From an uncultured Eubacteriales bacterium (GTDB lineage: Bacteria > Bacillota > Clostridia > Lachnospirales > Lachnospiraceae), in contig OMXJ01000014.1 of assembly GCA_900315015.1 (NCBI GenBank), forward strand, positions 1 through 64,000: a stretch of DNA of 64,000 nt. The letters are read 5' to 3'. This document shows, in pieces, positions 15,040 through 23,636 of this stretch. The position numbers were made by a program, and so were the translations under genes. Under the pieces are notes generated by a model. The model was not told the DNA's origin. It saw only the letters and a list, made by a program, of their open reading frames with translations, and searched no databases. Numbering within the stretch: position 1 is the stretch's first letter; every line of letters starts with the position of its first letter.

Positions 15040-16668
15040 ATGAGAATTAAGGAATTCAGAAATAAGCTTAGTAAGGTTACTCTAGGACTGCTTTCAGCGG
15101 CCTTTATAGGAGCGGCGGCAGGAAATGTAGTGACAGTAAAGGCGGCAGATGCGGGAGCACAGGCAGTTACAACTGCAGCTGCAGCATATGATGGCGAGCA
15201 AATGGCAACAACCACGGTGCAAGGAGAAACAGGAATTCAGAAATCTACAGAGCAAGAGGCTTATGAAATCACTAATACTACGACTGCAGAAGGAAAAGGG
15301 CAGGGGAATAATCAGAATGCCACTGGCACAGCAGGGGATGTAACCGGCACTGCAGGAAACGAACAGAGTACTAGCACGCAGGGAAATCTGGCTACAACAG
15401 AGCAGACAGGGACAACAAAGCAAAAAGCAACCACAGCTCAGCAGGTGACAACAACCACAAAGGCAGCCATTAAAAAGGAAGATAGAGAGTTCGTAAAAAT
15501 ACCAGAGGGCGAAGAATTTAAGGCAGTCTGGATTTCCTTTATAGATTTTGAAAGAGAAGATAAAGAAGGAAATAAAATAGAGACTGGGTACACTGAAGAA
15601 GAATTTACAGCACATGTAACAGAAATGTTTAAAAAGTGCAAGGATTGGGGAATGAATGCAGTAGTGGTACATGTAAGACCATTCGGAGATGCATTTTATC
15701 CATCAAAGTATTATCCTTGGTCTAAATATGTTTCAGGAAAGCAGGGAGTAGACCCAGGCTATGATCCACTTGAAATCATGATTGAAAAGGCTCATGAATT
15801 AGGTCTTCAGTTCCATGCATGGCTTAATCCATATAGAGTAGCAAATGATACTGATATAAGCGCATTATCAAAGGATAATAAGGCAAAGAAATGGCTTTCA
15901 GATTTTAGTACCTCAAATGACAGGTATGTGCTCCAGATAGGCGGAAAAACTTACTATAATCCTTCAATAGCAGCAGTAAGGACACTTGTAGTTAACGGAG
16001 TAAAAGAAATAGTTAGAAATTATAATGTAGATGGAATTCACTTTGATGATTACTTCTATCCAAGTCTGGGAACAAACTACAAGGGCGTATTTGACTATAA
16101 AGAATATAATACCTATAAGGCAGAAAAAATCAAGGCTGGAGTTAAGAGCTACTATTCAATAATCAGCTGGAGAAGATATAATGTTTCTCAGCTTGTAAAA
16201 AGAGTGTATAGTGCAGTTAAGGACATAGATGAGGATGTGGTATTTGGAATAGCTCCACAGGGTAATATGGCTAACTTATATGCAAGCAGTGCAAATTACT
16301 GTGATGTAAAAAAATGGATGAATAATAAGGGATATGTAGATTACTTATGCCCAGAGATATATTGGGGCTTCAGACAGCCTACAGTTGCCTTTAATGTGTG
16401 CCTACATCAGTGGCTTGATGCAAAGAAGGCTACATCAGATGTAAAGCTTTATATAGGAATACCTACCTATAGAGCAGGAATCAAGTTTTCAAATGAGCCG
16501 GATTTTAAGGACAATAAGTATCTGCTAGCAGACATGCTTACCTTTGCAAGAGGTGTAGATGGGGGCGGAAAGGTAGATGGCTTCGTATTTTATGATTATA
16601 AATCCTTTGAGGAACGTACAGCAGCAAAGACCTTTATTACAAATATGCTGAAGGTTCTTAATAAATAA
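15040..16668 (+). CDS. Secreted GHL10-type glycosyl hydrolase
   Basis: The 542-residue protein has a signal peptide at residues 1-32 with a likely cut after the VKAADA region, then a Thr/Gln/Ala-rich disordered linker to about residue 150. The catalytic domain begins at EEFKAVWISFIDFE and contains NAVVVHVRPFGDAFYPS, QFHAWLNPYRV, VDGIHFDDYFYP and YVDYLCPEIYWG. These are the conserved blocks of the family 10 glycosyl hydrolase-like (GHL10, DUF187) TIM barrel, thought to act on peptidoglycan or other cell-surface glycans. AAGGGG lies 9 bases before the ATG. The exact substrate is unknown. Confidence 0.85.
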   Translation: MRIKEFRNKLSKVTLGLLSAAFIGAAAGNVVTVKAADAGAQAVTTAAAAYDGEQMATTTVQGETGIQKSTEQEAYEITNTTTAEGKGQGNNQNATGTAGDVTGTAGNEQSTSTQGNLATTEQTGTTKQKATTAQQVTTTTKAAIKKEDREFVKIPEGEEFKAVWISFIDFEREDKEGNKIETGYTEEEFTAHVTEMFKKCKDWGMNAVVVHVRPFGDAFYPSKYYPWSKYVSGKQGVDPGYDPLEIMIEKAHELGLQFHAWLNPYRVANDTDISALSKDNKAKKWLSDFSTSNDRYVLQIGGKTYYNPSIAAVRTLVVNGVKEIVRNYNVDGIHFDDYFYPSLGTNYKGVFDYKEYNTYKAEKIKAGVKSYYSIISWRRYNVSQLVKRVYSAVKDIDEDVVFGIAPQGNMANLYASSANYCDVKKWMNNKGYVDYLCPEIYWGFRQPTVAFNVCLHQWLDAKKATSDVKLYIGIPTYRAGIKFSNEPDFKDNKYLLADMLTFARGVDGGGKVDGFVFYDYKSFEERTAAKTFITNMLKVLNK

Positions 16669-16704
16669 TTCTGCAGATCCATTAAAGGATAAAAGGGGAA
16701 AGAA

Positions 16705-17496
16705 ATGATTTTTGATACGCATGCGCATTATGATGATGAAGCCTTTAATGAGGATAGGGAAGAAGTGCTTTTAAAAATGCAGGAAATGGGTGTTGGCACC
16801 ATAGTAGACATAGGCGAGAGCATGGAATCTTCGCAAAGAGCGCTAGAATTAGCGAAGGTATATGACTTTATGTACTGCGCAGTAGGAGTCCATCCGAGTA
16901 AGGTCGAAAATCTCACAGAGGCCGATATGGAATGGATAGAAGAAACGGTTAAAAAAGAAAAGAAAGCAGTGGCAATAGGAGAAATAGGCCTTGATTATCA
17001 TTGGCCGGAGCCTTCGTTAGAGCTTCAGAAAAAATGGTTTGAAAGACAGCTCCGGATTGCCATAGATACAAATACTCCTGTTGTAATCCATTCAAGAAAT
17101 GCCGCAAAGGATACAATGGACATGATAAGAGCGGCGCATGAAGCAGCAATAAGTGAGGGAAAAGAGCTGAGCGGCGTCATGCACTGTTATTCTTATAGTG
17201 CAGAGCAGGCAAAAGAATATGTTTCAATGGGCTTTTACCTTGGAATAGGCGGTGTGCTTACCTATAAAAATGAAAAGAAGCTGATGAAGGTAGTAAAGGC
17301 TGTTCCGATGGAAAATCTAGTGCTTGAGACAGATTGTCCTTATCTTACGCCAGAGCCTCATAGGGGAGAGAGGAATATTTCCTGGTATCTACCTGAGGTC
17401 ATAAAGAAAATCGCAGAGTTCAGAGAAATGGATACTACAGAAGTAGAAAAGAAAACGGAAGAAAATGCAAGAAGGTTATATAAATTAGAAAAGTAG
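16705..17496 (+). CDS. tatD: TatD-family metal-dependent hydrolase
   Basis: The protein has 263 residues, the normal family length. Metal ligands are visible in order: DTHAHYDD near the N-terminus, GEIGLDYH, VIHSRNA, HCYS and ETDCPYLTP. TatD proteins are TIM-barrel nucleases of the amidohydrolase group, with 3'-exonuclease or 3'-end processing activity. GGGGAAAG precedes the ATG. It lies 36 bases after the glycosidase stop and 28 bases before the next gene, probably within a short operon. Confidence 0.92.
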   Translation: MIFDTHAHYDDEAFNEDREEVLLKMQEMGVGTIVDIGESMESSQRALELAKVYDFMYCAVGVHPSKVENLTEADMEWIEETVKKEKKAVAIGEIGLDYHWPEPSLELQKKWFERQLRIAIDTNTPVVIHSRNAAKDTMDMIRAAHEAAISEGKELSGVMHCYSYSAEQAKEYVSMGFYLGIGGVLTYKNEKKLMKVVKAVPMENLVLETDCPYLTPEPHRGERNISWYLPEVIKKIAEFREMDTTEVEKKTEENARRLYKLEK

Positions 17497-17524
17497 AACC
17501 CTAAAAAGAGTTCAAGGGAGAACA

Positions 17525-19012
17525 ATGGAAGAAAAGGAAAAACAGGGTCAGGAATTATTAAAAGAAGCTGAAAAAAAAGAAAAGCAGGGTCAAGAGTCAG
17601 TAAAAGAAGCTAAAAAAAAGGAAAAACAGGTTCAGGAAAAAGGAAACAAAAAAACTAAAAAGATAGTCGGAGCCACAGCTTTAGCCGTAACAGTGCTTGG
17701 AGCAGCGGGCGGCGGAATATATGTTGTAAATTCACCGGCCAAAAAGGTTTCTGATTTTATAAACGAAGGTAAAATAAGCGAAGCAAATACCCTATATACA
17801 AAGGATGTAAAGGGAAGCTTTGCCCAGGAAAAGATATTGGATTTTTATCTTGGTGATACAGTCACTGAAATAGTTAAAAGTTATGAAGCAAAGGAATTAT
17901 CCTTTGAAGAAGCAAAAAACAGGCTCATTCTGGTAACAAGAATGGGCGGCGAAGGGCAGGTGGCGGATGCACAGAGGGAGCTTGAGTACATAACAAAGCT
18001 TAATGAATCAAGATGCGCTTATGATAAGGCAAATGAATGCATGGAGCAGGAAAACTATAAAGAAGCCATAATTAATTATAAGCTTGTAACAAAGGTCCAT
18101 GAAGAATATGATGAAGCTCAGAAAAAATTAGCGGAGGCAATAGATAAATACCGCGAAAATATTCTTGGAAAGACAGGGGCTCCAAGCTCGGAGGCAGAAT
18201 TTGAAGAAGCTATTGAGGAAGTAAATGAGGCCCTTACCACTATAGGAGAGGATGTAACCTTAAGTGAGAGACTAGAGAATCTAAAGTCGGGTTATAGAGA
18301 CTATATAGAAAAGGAAACCGTAGAGGCTGTTAATGAAAAAATTACTGGCGCAGAATATGTAGAGGCTGTTGCGATAATTGACGAAGCCATAGCAAAAATA
18401 GGAGAGGACGAGACTCTTACAGAGCTTAGGGAAACGACTCTTTCAGCCTATAGAAATAACATAAAGGCGGCCGTAGATGCAAAGCTTGAGGTCTTTGATT
18501 ATGAAGAAGCCCTTGATATAATTAAAAATGCATCAGAAGAGCTTCCAGACAGCTATTTTGATAGCTTATATGAAGAAGTGAAAAATGAGAAACCTAAAAA
18601 TCTAGACGATTATATGGGAAGCAGTTATTATTTTGAAAAGATATCACCAGGAGCCTTAGATAAGCTTGGAAATAAGTATGATACGGTGAATATGTACTGC
18701 ATGACCTCGTACAATGACGGCTGGTCTACAAGCTCTGGATATGTATATGAAAATCTTGATGGTAAGCTTAGCAAATTATCTGGTCTTATAACACTATCAT
18801 CAGAAAGCGATTCAGGAGACTGCGTGCTAAATATTTATGGTGATGGAGATGTGCTTCTTTATACATCGGGAATAGTGAATGAAACTTCAGAACCTGTAGC
18901 AATAGATGCAGATGTAAGTGAGCAAAAGCAGATAAAAATCACTCTTTCTCTAACAGAAGGGGAGAGCTGCACAATGAGAATGCTTTTGATAAACTTTAGT
19001 TTTGAGGAATAG
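17525..19012 (+). CDS. Membrane-anchored coiled-coil protein with NPCBM-like C-terminus
   Basis: The 495-residue protein starts with about 40 residues of EKQGQE/KEAKKKEK repeats (cytoplasmic coiled coil), then one membrane helix at about 43-66. The long extracellular helical region (70-360) contains tetratricopeptide-like stretches around residues 150-200 and repeated EALTTIGEDxTL / EAIAKIGEDETL segments. The last 120 residues (after DDYMGSSYYFEK) resemble an NPCBM-type beta-sandwich, with NIYGDGDVLLYTSG and a VSEQKQIKITL strand. A cell-surface carbohydrate-binding role is plausible but inferred. The 3' end of the gene is tandemly duplicated downstream. Confidence 0.6.
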   Translation: MEEKEKQGQELLKEAEKKEKQGQESVKEAKKKEKQVQEKGNKKTKKIVGATALAVTVLGAAGGGIYVVNSPAKKVSDFINEGKISEANTLYTKDVKGSFAQEKILDFYLGDTVTEIVKSYEAKELSFEEAKNRLILVTRMGGEGQVADAQRELEYITKLNESRCAYDKANECMEQENYKEAIINYKLVTKVHEEYDEAQKKLAEAIDKYRENILGKTGAPSSEAEFEEAIEEVNEALTTIGEDVTLSERLENLKSGYRDYIEKETVEAVNEKITGAEYVEAVAIIDEAIAKIGEDETLTELRETTLSAYRNNIKAAVDAKLEVFDYEEALDIIKNASEELPDSYFDSLYEEVKNEKPKNLDDYMGSSYYFEKISPGALDKLGNKYDTVNMYCMTSYNDGWSTSSGYVYENLDGKLSKLSGLITLSSESDSGDCVLNIYGDGDVLLYTSGIVNETSEPVAIDADVSEQKQIKITLSLTEGESCTMRMLLINFSFEE

Positions 19013-19092
19013 TTGAGAATGCTCTTAATAAACATTAGCTTTGAGGACTAGCTGAGAATGCTTTTAATTAATTTTAGCTATGATAACTAATT
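18976..19092 (+). repeat. 39-bp tandem duplication of a gene 3' end
   Basis: Three diverged 39-bp units start at 18976, 19015 and 19054. The first encodes the last residues and stop of the NPCBM-like gene. The next two repeat the same codons and stop downstream (MRMLLINFSFEE-like peptides each ending in a stop), and a fourth copy is truncated. Confidence 0.85.
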
Positions 19093-19122
19093 GAAAATAC
19101 TTTAAAAAGAGAAAAGGCGTAT

Positions 19123-19953
19123 ATGCAGGGATTTTTAAAGGAACTAGAAGAATATGTAGCAAGATATGGGAAAAATGGCGATAATTCCTTTGAATGTGCT
19201 GGACTTACCATAGAAAATGGCAGCCTTACAGATTACAAATTCTATAGATATTTTAAAAGAGGGCAAAGGCAAAAGAAACTGACTTTATCTGAGGATGATG
19301 AAAAACTGTATCTGAGGGTAATGGATAGCCTTATAAAAAGTGATGAAAGGACAGCAGACCTGGAAGTGTTTGATGTATCGCGCACGAAAAAGGAGGGATG
19401 CTTTAGACTGCTCTTTAAGACAAAGCTTGAAAAGAAAGATGAAAAGCTTCCCTTTCAGATCGGCGTAGAGGCTGATAAGGATGGCAAAGTAACCTCGATA
19501 AAGAGCTATTATCATAAGAATGAAAAAATAAGCCTTAAGGCACCTGGGGAGGAAGAAGAAACTCTGCTTTTAGAAAATGGCTATAGGTTATTTATGACAG
19601 GCTATAACATAGAGCTTCAAGAGAGCTTTGAAAGAAAAGGAAGACTTCTGGACTTTGCTGTAGAAGAAATGGAGCTGGAGAGACTTGTAAATGTGCCTGG
19701 GATAAAGTTTGAAAAGAAAAAGTATTATATTGAGAGCTTTTCTGGAACTTGCAATGCACTTAAGGGGAAAGCTCTTATAGAGCATGAAAAAAACCTCTGG
19801 GGATCACTTGGTATAAAGATTCCAGAAGTTTATCAGGATGAATATTTAAAAAAATACGATGAATTATCATTATACATAAAAGGACTTGCTATTACGGCAA
19901 GTCCTGGAAATGTAAATAAAATAATCAGAGCATATCTTATGCCTTTAATATAG
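19123..19953 (+). CDS. Hypothetical protein, unrecognised
   Basis: The protein has 276 residues, is soluble, mixed alpha/beta and rich in Lys and Glu. No signal peptide, membrane helix or familiar catalytic motif was recognised. Repeated strands such as FRLLFKTKLEKK and a C-terminal segment ITASPGNVNKIIRAYLM may mark a beta-barrel-like or prenyltransferase-like fold, but this is not supported enough to call. A weak AAAAGAGAAAAGG site precedes the ATG. It follows the NPCBM-like gene and ends inside a terminator hairpin. Confidence 0.55.
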   Translation: MQGFLKELEEYVARYGKNGDNSFECAGLTIENGSLTDYKFYRYFKRGQRQKKLTLSEDDEKLYLRVMDSLIKSDERTADLEVFDVSRTKKEGCFRLLFKTKLEKKDEKLPFQIGVEADKDGKVTSIKSYYHKNEKISLKAPGEEEETLLLENGYRLFMTGYNIELQESFERKGRLLDFAVEEMELERLVNVPGIKFEKKKYYIESFSGTCNALKGKALIEHEKNLWGSLGIKIPEVYQDEYLKKYDELSLYIKGLAITASPGNVNKIIRAYLMPLI

Positions 19954-19970
19954 GGGCATAAGATTTTTTT
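19934..19970 (+). terminator. Intrinsic terminator containing the stop codon in its loop
   Basis: ATCTTATGCC pairs perfectly with GGCATAAGAT, and seven T residues follow. The TAG stop of the preceding gene lies in the loop. Confidence 0.88.
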
Positions 19971-20838
19971 ACTCCATTGAAACAGCTATGGCATTCTTTT
20001 GAACAGAAGAAGGAACGCTTACTTCTGCTGTAGTAACACCCTTTATTTTATAGGTGATGGTAATGTTTGAAAGATTTACATCTATGCCATTTCTTGAGGT
20101 GAGGAATTCACCAGGAATTGCGATTTTGAGCATTTTAAGCTGCTTTGTTTTTTTATCAAAGGTAAGAGTAACATTAGCAGTAATGGCAGTATCTGTATCG
20201 ATAACATTACTAAAGAAGGTCTTTGACTTAAGTGTGCCCTTAACTACATAGCCGGTATCAGTTGTCTTAGTGATCTTAAGGTTCTTAAGATTGGCTTTAG
20301 AAAGAGTAGAGAGCATCTGCATTACAGTATAAGTTTTGTCAGTAGAAGAAAGCTTGAACCACTCCTTGCTGTCTGCATCATAAATATACTTGGCATAGCC
20401 TTTCTTTGAAAGTTGAACATATGATTTTGACTTTATGGTCTGAGTTTCTTTTACAGTTGTTGCATCAATTGTATAAGAAGAAACAATCTTATTTGTACCA
20501 GTTGAATATTCGGTACCAGTATCGGCCTTAATGGTCTCTGTAGTTGTGTTCTTGGCCTCTACTACGGCAGGAGCTTCCTTATAAGCATTAGGATCTTTAG
20601 CACCCTCGATGCTCTGTCTAAAGAGAACTACCATGGTCGAATCGAAGCTTGTTGTTCTGGTGATCTTGATGCCCTTTTGTTTTTTGAGATAGTTATCTGC
20701 GGCTGTAATAAGGTCGGCAGCAGTAACTGTTGCTGCATCTACCTTTGTTATTGAAGCGCCTCTCATTAAAGCTGTGAAAGCAAGTGAGAAGGTAATAACA
20801 AAAGCAAGAGCAAGTGACATTAATTTCTTACTTTTCAT
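19969..20838 (-). CDS. Secreted protein, LolA/DUF6612-like
   Basis: The 289-residue protein has a signal peptide at 1-35 (SLALAFVITFSLAFTALM, cut probably after VDA). The mature part begins with AADLITAADNYLKK and continues with alternating strands such as SYVQLSKKGYAKYIYD, YVVKGTLKSKTF and TLTFDKKTKQLKMLKI. This series of antiparallel strands resembles the LolA-like or DUF6612 secreted lipoprotein fold, but it lacks a lipobox Cys. AAAGGATA precedes the start and it has a consensus promoter at 20936-20964. It converges on the preceding + strand gene. Confidence 0.6.
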   Translation of the reverse strand: MKSKKLMSLALAFVITFSLAFTALMRGASITKVDAATVTAADLITAADNYLKKQKGIKITRTTSFDSTMVVLFRQSIEGAKDPNAYKEAPAVVEAKNTTTETIKADTGTEYSTGTNKIVSSYTIDATTVKETQTIKSKSYVQLSKKGYAKYIYDADSKEWFKLSSTDKTYTVMQMLSTLSKANLKNLKITKTTDTGYVVKGTLKSKTFFSNVIDTDTAITANVTLTFDKKTKQLKMLKIAIPGEFLTSRNGIDVNLSNITITYKIKGVTTAEVSVPSSVQKNAIAVSME

Positions 20839-20935
20839 AATTATCCTTTCGTTTGTAAACAGCTCTGCATTTTTTAAATTAATCAGGCATTTAATTCATA
20901 AAAAAATGCAGAAAAACAAAAATGTTTGACAGCAA

Positions 20936-20964
20936 ATTATATCATTATTATTGATGTTTGTCAA
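20936..20964 (-). promoter_or_regulatory. Consensus sigma-A promoter for the secreted protein
   Basis: On the minus strand TTGACA and TATAAT are 17 bases apart, about 100 bases upstream of the ATG. Confidence 0.85.
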
Positions 20965-20981
20965 CTTAAGTCCAAATTTGC

Positions 20982-21010
20982 TTGACTTATTTTGTTTCTC
21001 ATACTAAAAT
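20982..21010 (+). promoter_or_regulatory. Promoter of the Fur-family gene
   Basis: TTGACT and TAAAAT are spaced by 17 bases. An AAATTTGC half-palindrome lies immediately upstream of the -35 box, similar to elements near the zinc operon promoter at 23.3 kb. Confidence 0.7.
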
Positions 21011-21043
21011 TTTACCATAAGAGTAATAATGGAGGCAGTAAAA

Positions 21044-21475
21044 ATGATGAAAGGAACCTATAAGACAAAGGCTAGAGAATATATAGTTGCTTATTTAAAG
21101 GACAATGTTGAGAAAAGGTTTACGGCAAGAGAAATCTACGACTATCTAAAGCAGGAAATAGATGGCGTAAATCGCACCACTATTTATAGGAACCTTGATA
21201 GAATGTGCGAAAATGGGGAAATCTTAAGATATAAAGAGCCTAATCAGGATTCCTGGTACTATCAGTATTCATCAGAGCATAAGCATTGCAATGCTCATAT
21301 GCATGCACAGTGCAGTGAATGTGGAAAAATCTATCATTTGGAGAGTGCCTTTGTGGATGAATTTGAAAATAAACTGCTAAAGATTTATGGGTTAAAGCTC
21401 AATGTAACGAAAACAATAATAATAGGAAAATGCCGTGAGTGTAGCGGCAGAGGTTTTAAGTTTGAAGATAAATAA
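21044..21475 (+). CDS. Fur-family metalloregulator, probably Zur
   Basis: The protein has 143 residues. I placed the start at 21044 because GGAGG (21031-21035) is 8 bases upstream; an ATG at 21029 overlaps that site. The N-terminus is a winged helix (RFTAREIYDYLKQ, NRTTIYRNLDRM). The C-terminus holds the metal-binding residues HKHCNAHMHAQC and two CxxC pairs (CSEC, CREC) of the structural zinc site. Fur-family repressors sense Fe, Zn, Mn or peroxide. Zinc is inferred because the next host operon encodes an L33 paralogue and a CobW-type GTPase behind palindromic operators. An IscB element is inserted 10-15 bases after its stop. Confidence 0.85.
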   Translation: MMKGTYKTKAREYIVAYLKDNVEKRFTAREIYDYLKQEIDGVNRTTIYRNLDRMCENGEILRYKEPNQDSWYYQYSSEHKHCNAHMHAQCSECGKIYHLESAFVDEFENKLLKIYGLKLNVTKTIIIGKCRECSGRGFKFEDK

Positions 21476-21491
21476 GAGATATTCTATGTCA

Positions 21492-21765
21492 ACCACCCCG
21501 ACCTACGGCTTACGCCTTAGAGGTCGGAGCTTGTAAAAGCCCTGATTGACTACTCTAAGTTCTTTAAGAACTACGTTATTTGTGTTATCACACCTACGGA
21601 TGATTCCCAAGTCTGTAGCAACTGTGGAGGCTCTGTAAACAGTTCTGATGGGTAGGAACAGTCAACCTCAAATGACCGATTACGGCAAGCACTTATAACA
21701 TTGAGGATGGGAAAGAAACTTTCATAAGAAAGGGATACCACTCGTGAGTAGGTATCAAAGGTAGA
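21492..21765 (+). ncRNA. Putative omega RNA (HEARO RNA) of IscB
   Basis: The 270-base gap between the left-end hairpin and the iscB start has no ORF and contains several self-complementary segments: AGTTCT with AGAACT around 21560, and GATACC with GGTATC at 21734-21756 enclosing an ACTC/GAGT stem. IscB proteins use an RNA encoded directly upstream of their gene, with the guide at its 5' end. By that model the guide would be the roughly 16 bases left of the element, in the 3' region of the Fur-family gene. The RNA ends just before the ribosome-binding region of iscB. Confidence 0.7.
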
Positions 21766-21769
21766 AACT

Positions 21770-23053
21770 ATGCAACAAGGAAACAGAGTATTCGTACTCA
21801 ATATGCGAGGTGAGCCACTAATGCCTTGTAGTCAAAGAAAAGCCCGAATACTTCTAAAAGAAGGTAAGGCTATAATCAACAGATACAATCCTTTCACCAT
21901 TCAGCTAACTTATGCTACGGGCGAAACTAAGCAGGATTGTCATATTGGCGTAGATACAGGTGCTAAACACATTGGTATTGCTGTTACATCAGAGGATAAA
22001 ATTCTCTATAAGGCAGAAATAGAATTAAGGCAGGATGTTAGTTCTAACATTGATTCTAAACGTATTTATCGTAGAAGTCGCAGAAATCGCAAATGTAGGT
22101 ATCGTAAGCCACGTTTTCTAAATCGTAAACGTACAGATGAATGGCTTCCTCCAAGTTTACAGAACAGAATTAACCATACTTTTACGTGGATTAATAAGTT
22201 TTCTGCATTAGTACCAAACCCAATATTGCATATAGAGGTCGGTAAATTTGATACGGCAAAAATGATAAATCCTGACATTAACGGTGTAGATTATCAATAT
22301 GGTCAAACATATGGCTTCTTCGATGAAAGATATTTTGTCTTCGCGAGGGATAATTATACTTGTCAGGTGTGCGGTAAGTCTAAAGGCAAGATTTTGCAAA
22401 CGCATCACATAATCTATCGCAGTAATGGTGGTACTAACAGAGTAGATAATCTTATTACAGTATGTACGGATTGCCATACATCTGCAAACCATAAAAAAGG
22501 CGGCATCCTTTATAAATGGCAGGCAGAGCATAAAAAAGTAAAGCAGTACAAAGAGCCACCATTTATGAATACACTTCGCAAAAGGATTTTTGCTAAATAT
22601 CCTAATGCAGTTATCACTTATGGTTCAGAAACAACACCGAAACGAAAGGATATTGGTTTAGAGAAAACTCATTATAATGATGCTATTGTCATAAGTGGTA
22701 TCAAAACTATAAAAGAAAATCCCAATGAGTGGTTGCTAATAAGGCAATTTCGCAAGAAAAAGCGTTCTTTGCACGAAGCAACAGCCCGTAAAGGACGCAG
22801 AGAACCCAATCGCACACAGAAACGAAATAGTAAAAACACACCGTTTTATAAAGGATTTTGGATTAATGACAAGGTTTCTGTATTAGGACAGTTTGGTTAC
22901 ATTACTGGATTTGCTTCTGGCGGTGCTTATATCAAAAATTCAGACGGCGAATATATTACACTACCAAGTAAATCTTATAAACAAGTTGGTCTCGCTAATT
23001 TGAGACTGGTTTCTCATAATAATAATTGGCAATATATAAGAAACGCCGTGTAA
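21770..23053 (+). CDS. iscB: IscB RNA-guided HNH/RuvC endonuclease
   Basis: The 427-residue protein has the full IscB order. A PLMP motif sits at residues 16-19 in the N-terminal domain, RuvC-I is IGVDTGAKHIGIAV with Asp62, and an arginine-rich bridge helix spans about 98-116. RuvC-II has Glu156 (HIEVGKFD). The HNH domain at 198-240 has CxxC zinc ligands, HH at 212-213, Asn227 and CTDC. RuvC-III is HYNDA with His301 and Asp304. All catalytic residues are present, so it should be active on both DNA strands. The C-terminal 120 residues are basic. It is the ancestor-type relative of Cas9. No accessory gene is present. Confidence 0.92.
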   Translation: MQQGNRVFVLNMRGEPLMPCSQRKARILLKEGKAIINRYNPFTIQLTYATGETKQDCHIGVDTGAKHIGIAVTSEDKILYKAEIELRQDVSSNIDSKRIYRRSRRNRKCRYRKPRFLNRKRTDEWLPPSLQNRINHTFTWINKFSALVPNPILHIEVGKFDTAKMINPDINGVDYQYGQTYGFFDERYFVFARDNYTCQVCGKSKGKILQTHHIIYRSNGGTNRVDNLITVCTDCHTSANHKKGGILYKWQAEHKKVKQYKEPPFMNTLRKRIFAKYPNAVITYGSETTPKRKDIGLEKTHYNDAIVISGIKTIKENPNEWLLIRQFRKKKRSLHEATARKGRREPNRTQKRNSKNTPFYKGFWINDKVSVLGQFGYITGFASGGAYIKNSDGEYITLPSKSYKQVGLANLRLVSHNNNWQYIRNAV

Positions 23054-23135
23054 AACGCAATTCATCCCACCACCTACGCTTCGCTTAGAGGTGGGGGACT
23101 TCTTGCTCACGGCTCCTTAAATAAAGTGCTGATTT

Positions 23136-23177
23136 AGCCCGAAAAATTAAGGTGTTCTTGATTTTCCGGGCTTTTCT
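23136..23177 (+). terminator. Terminator left over from the Fur-family gene
   Basis: AGCCCGAAAAATTAAG pairs with CTTGATTTTCCGGGCT (16 bp, one G-T pair) and is followed by TTTCTT and a second T run. It lies just right of the IscB element and probably ended the fur transcript before the insertion. Confidence 0.85.
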
Positions 23178-23293
23178 TATTCCTTTTTTTGCTTATCATC
23201 AACTGAAAAAAGTGCTTTTTCAAATTAAAGACAATGAGTATTTTAGAGGTACTTAAGGAATCAAGGTAAGTATTAAGTTTATTGAGAAAATAA

Positions 23294-23386
23294 TTTGCAA
23301 CAAATTTGCAAAAAAGCCTTGACAAATCAAAATTAAGTGATTATAATATGCAACATAGTTGCAAAATATCCGCTTTGTTTGCAAAC
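23294..23386 (+). promoter_or_regulatory. Consensus promoter with three TTGCAA palindromes (probable Zur operator)
   Basis: TTGACA (23319-23324) and TATAAT (23342-23347) are exactly 17 bases apart. Three dyads surround them: TTTGCAA-5-TTGCAAA at 23294-23312 upstream of -35, TGCAAC-3-GTTGCA at 23349-23363 at the expected start site, and GTTTGCAAAC at 23377-23386. This layout is that of a repressor operator. The downstream genes suggest zinc control by the Fur-family protein encoded at 21 kb. The operator identity is inference. The rest of the 23178-23477 gap shows no gene. Confidence 0.7.
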
Positions 23387-23477
23387 TTACAGGTACATAT
23401 TAACATTTAAACATACTAAAAGTAATACTCAAAAGTAATACTCGAAGGAATGCTATTATAGGAAAGAGGTAAGAGAA

Positions 23478-23636
23478 ATGGCAGCAGATAGAGTAAAGAT
23501 AACACTTGCATGTTCAGAATGCGGAGACAGAAATTACACAACAACAAAGAATAAGAAGCTCCACCCTGAAAGAATGGAAGTAATCAAGTATTGTCCAAGA
23601 CTTAAGAAGCACACAGTACATAAGGAGACAAAGTAA
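23478..23636 (+). CDS. rpmG: Ribosomal protein L33 paralogue with incomplete zinc motif
   Basis: The 52-residue protein has the L33 pattern [18 protein letters not shown] and [17 protein letters not shown]. The first CxxC is intact (Cys12, Cys15) but the second pair has only one Cys (CPRL), so zinc binding should be lost or weak. In Bacillus and others, zinc-free paralogues of L33 replace the zinc form when zinc is scarce under Zur control. The promoter and the CobW partner fit this. AAAGAGG precedes the ATG, and the stop overlaps the next start (TAATG). Confidence 0.85.
   Translation: MAADRVKITLACSECGDRNYTTTKNKKLHPERMEVIKYCPRLKKHTVHKETK

Larger units (their letters stand above)
21487..23110 (+). 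mobile_element. IscB element (IS200/IS605-like, no transposase)
   Basis: The element is bounded by imperfect palindromes typical of IS200/IS605 ends. On the left CCGACCT pairs with AGGTCGG (21499-21525). On the right CCACCT pairs with AGGTGG (about 23069-23093), followed by GGGGACTTCTTGC. Only the RNA-guided nuclease gene and its upstream RNA region lie between, with no TnpA transposase, so movement would need a TnpA supplied in trans. It separates the Fur-family gene from that gene's terminator at 23136. The exact ends are not resolved to the base. Confidence 0.75.
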
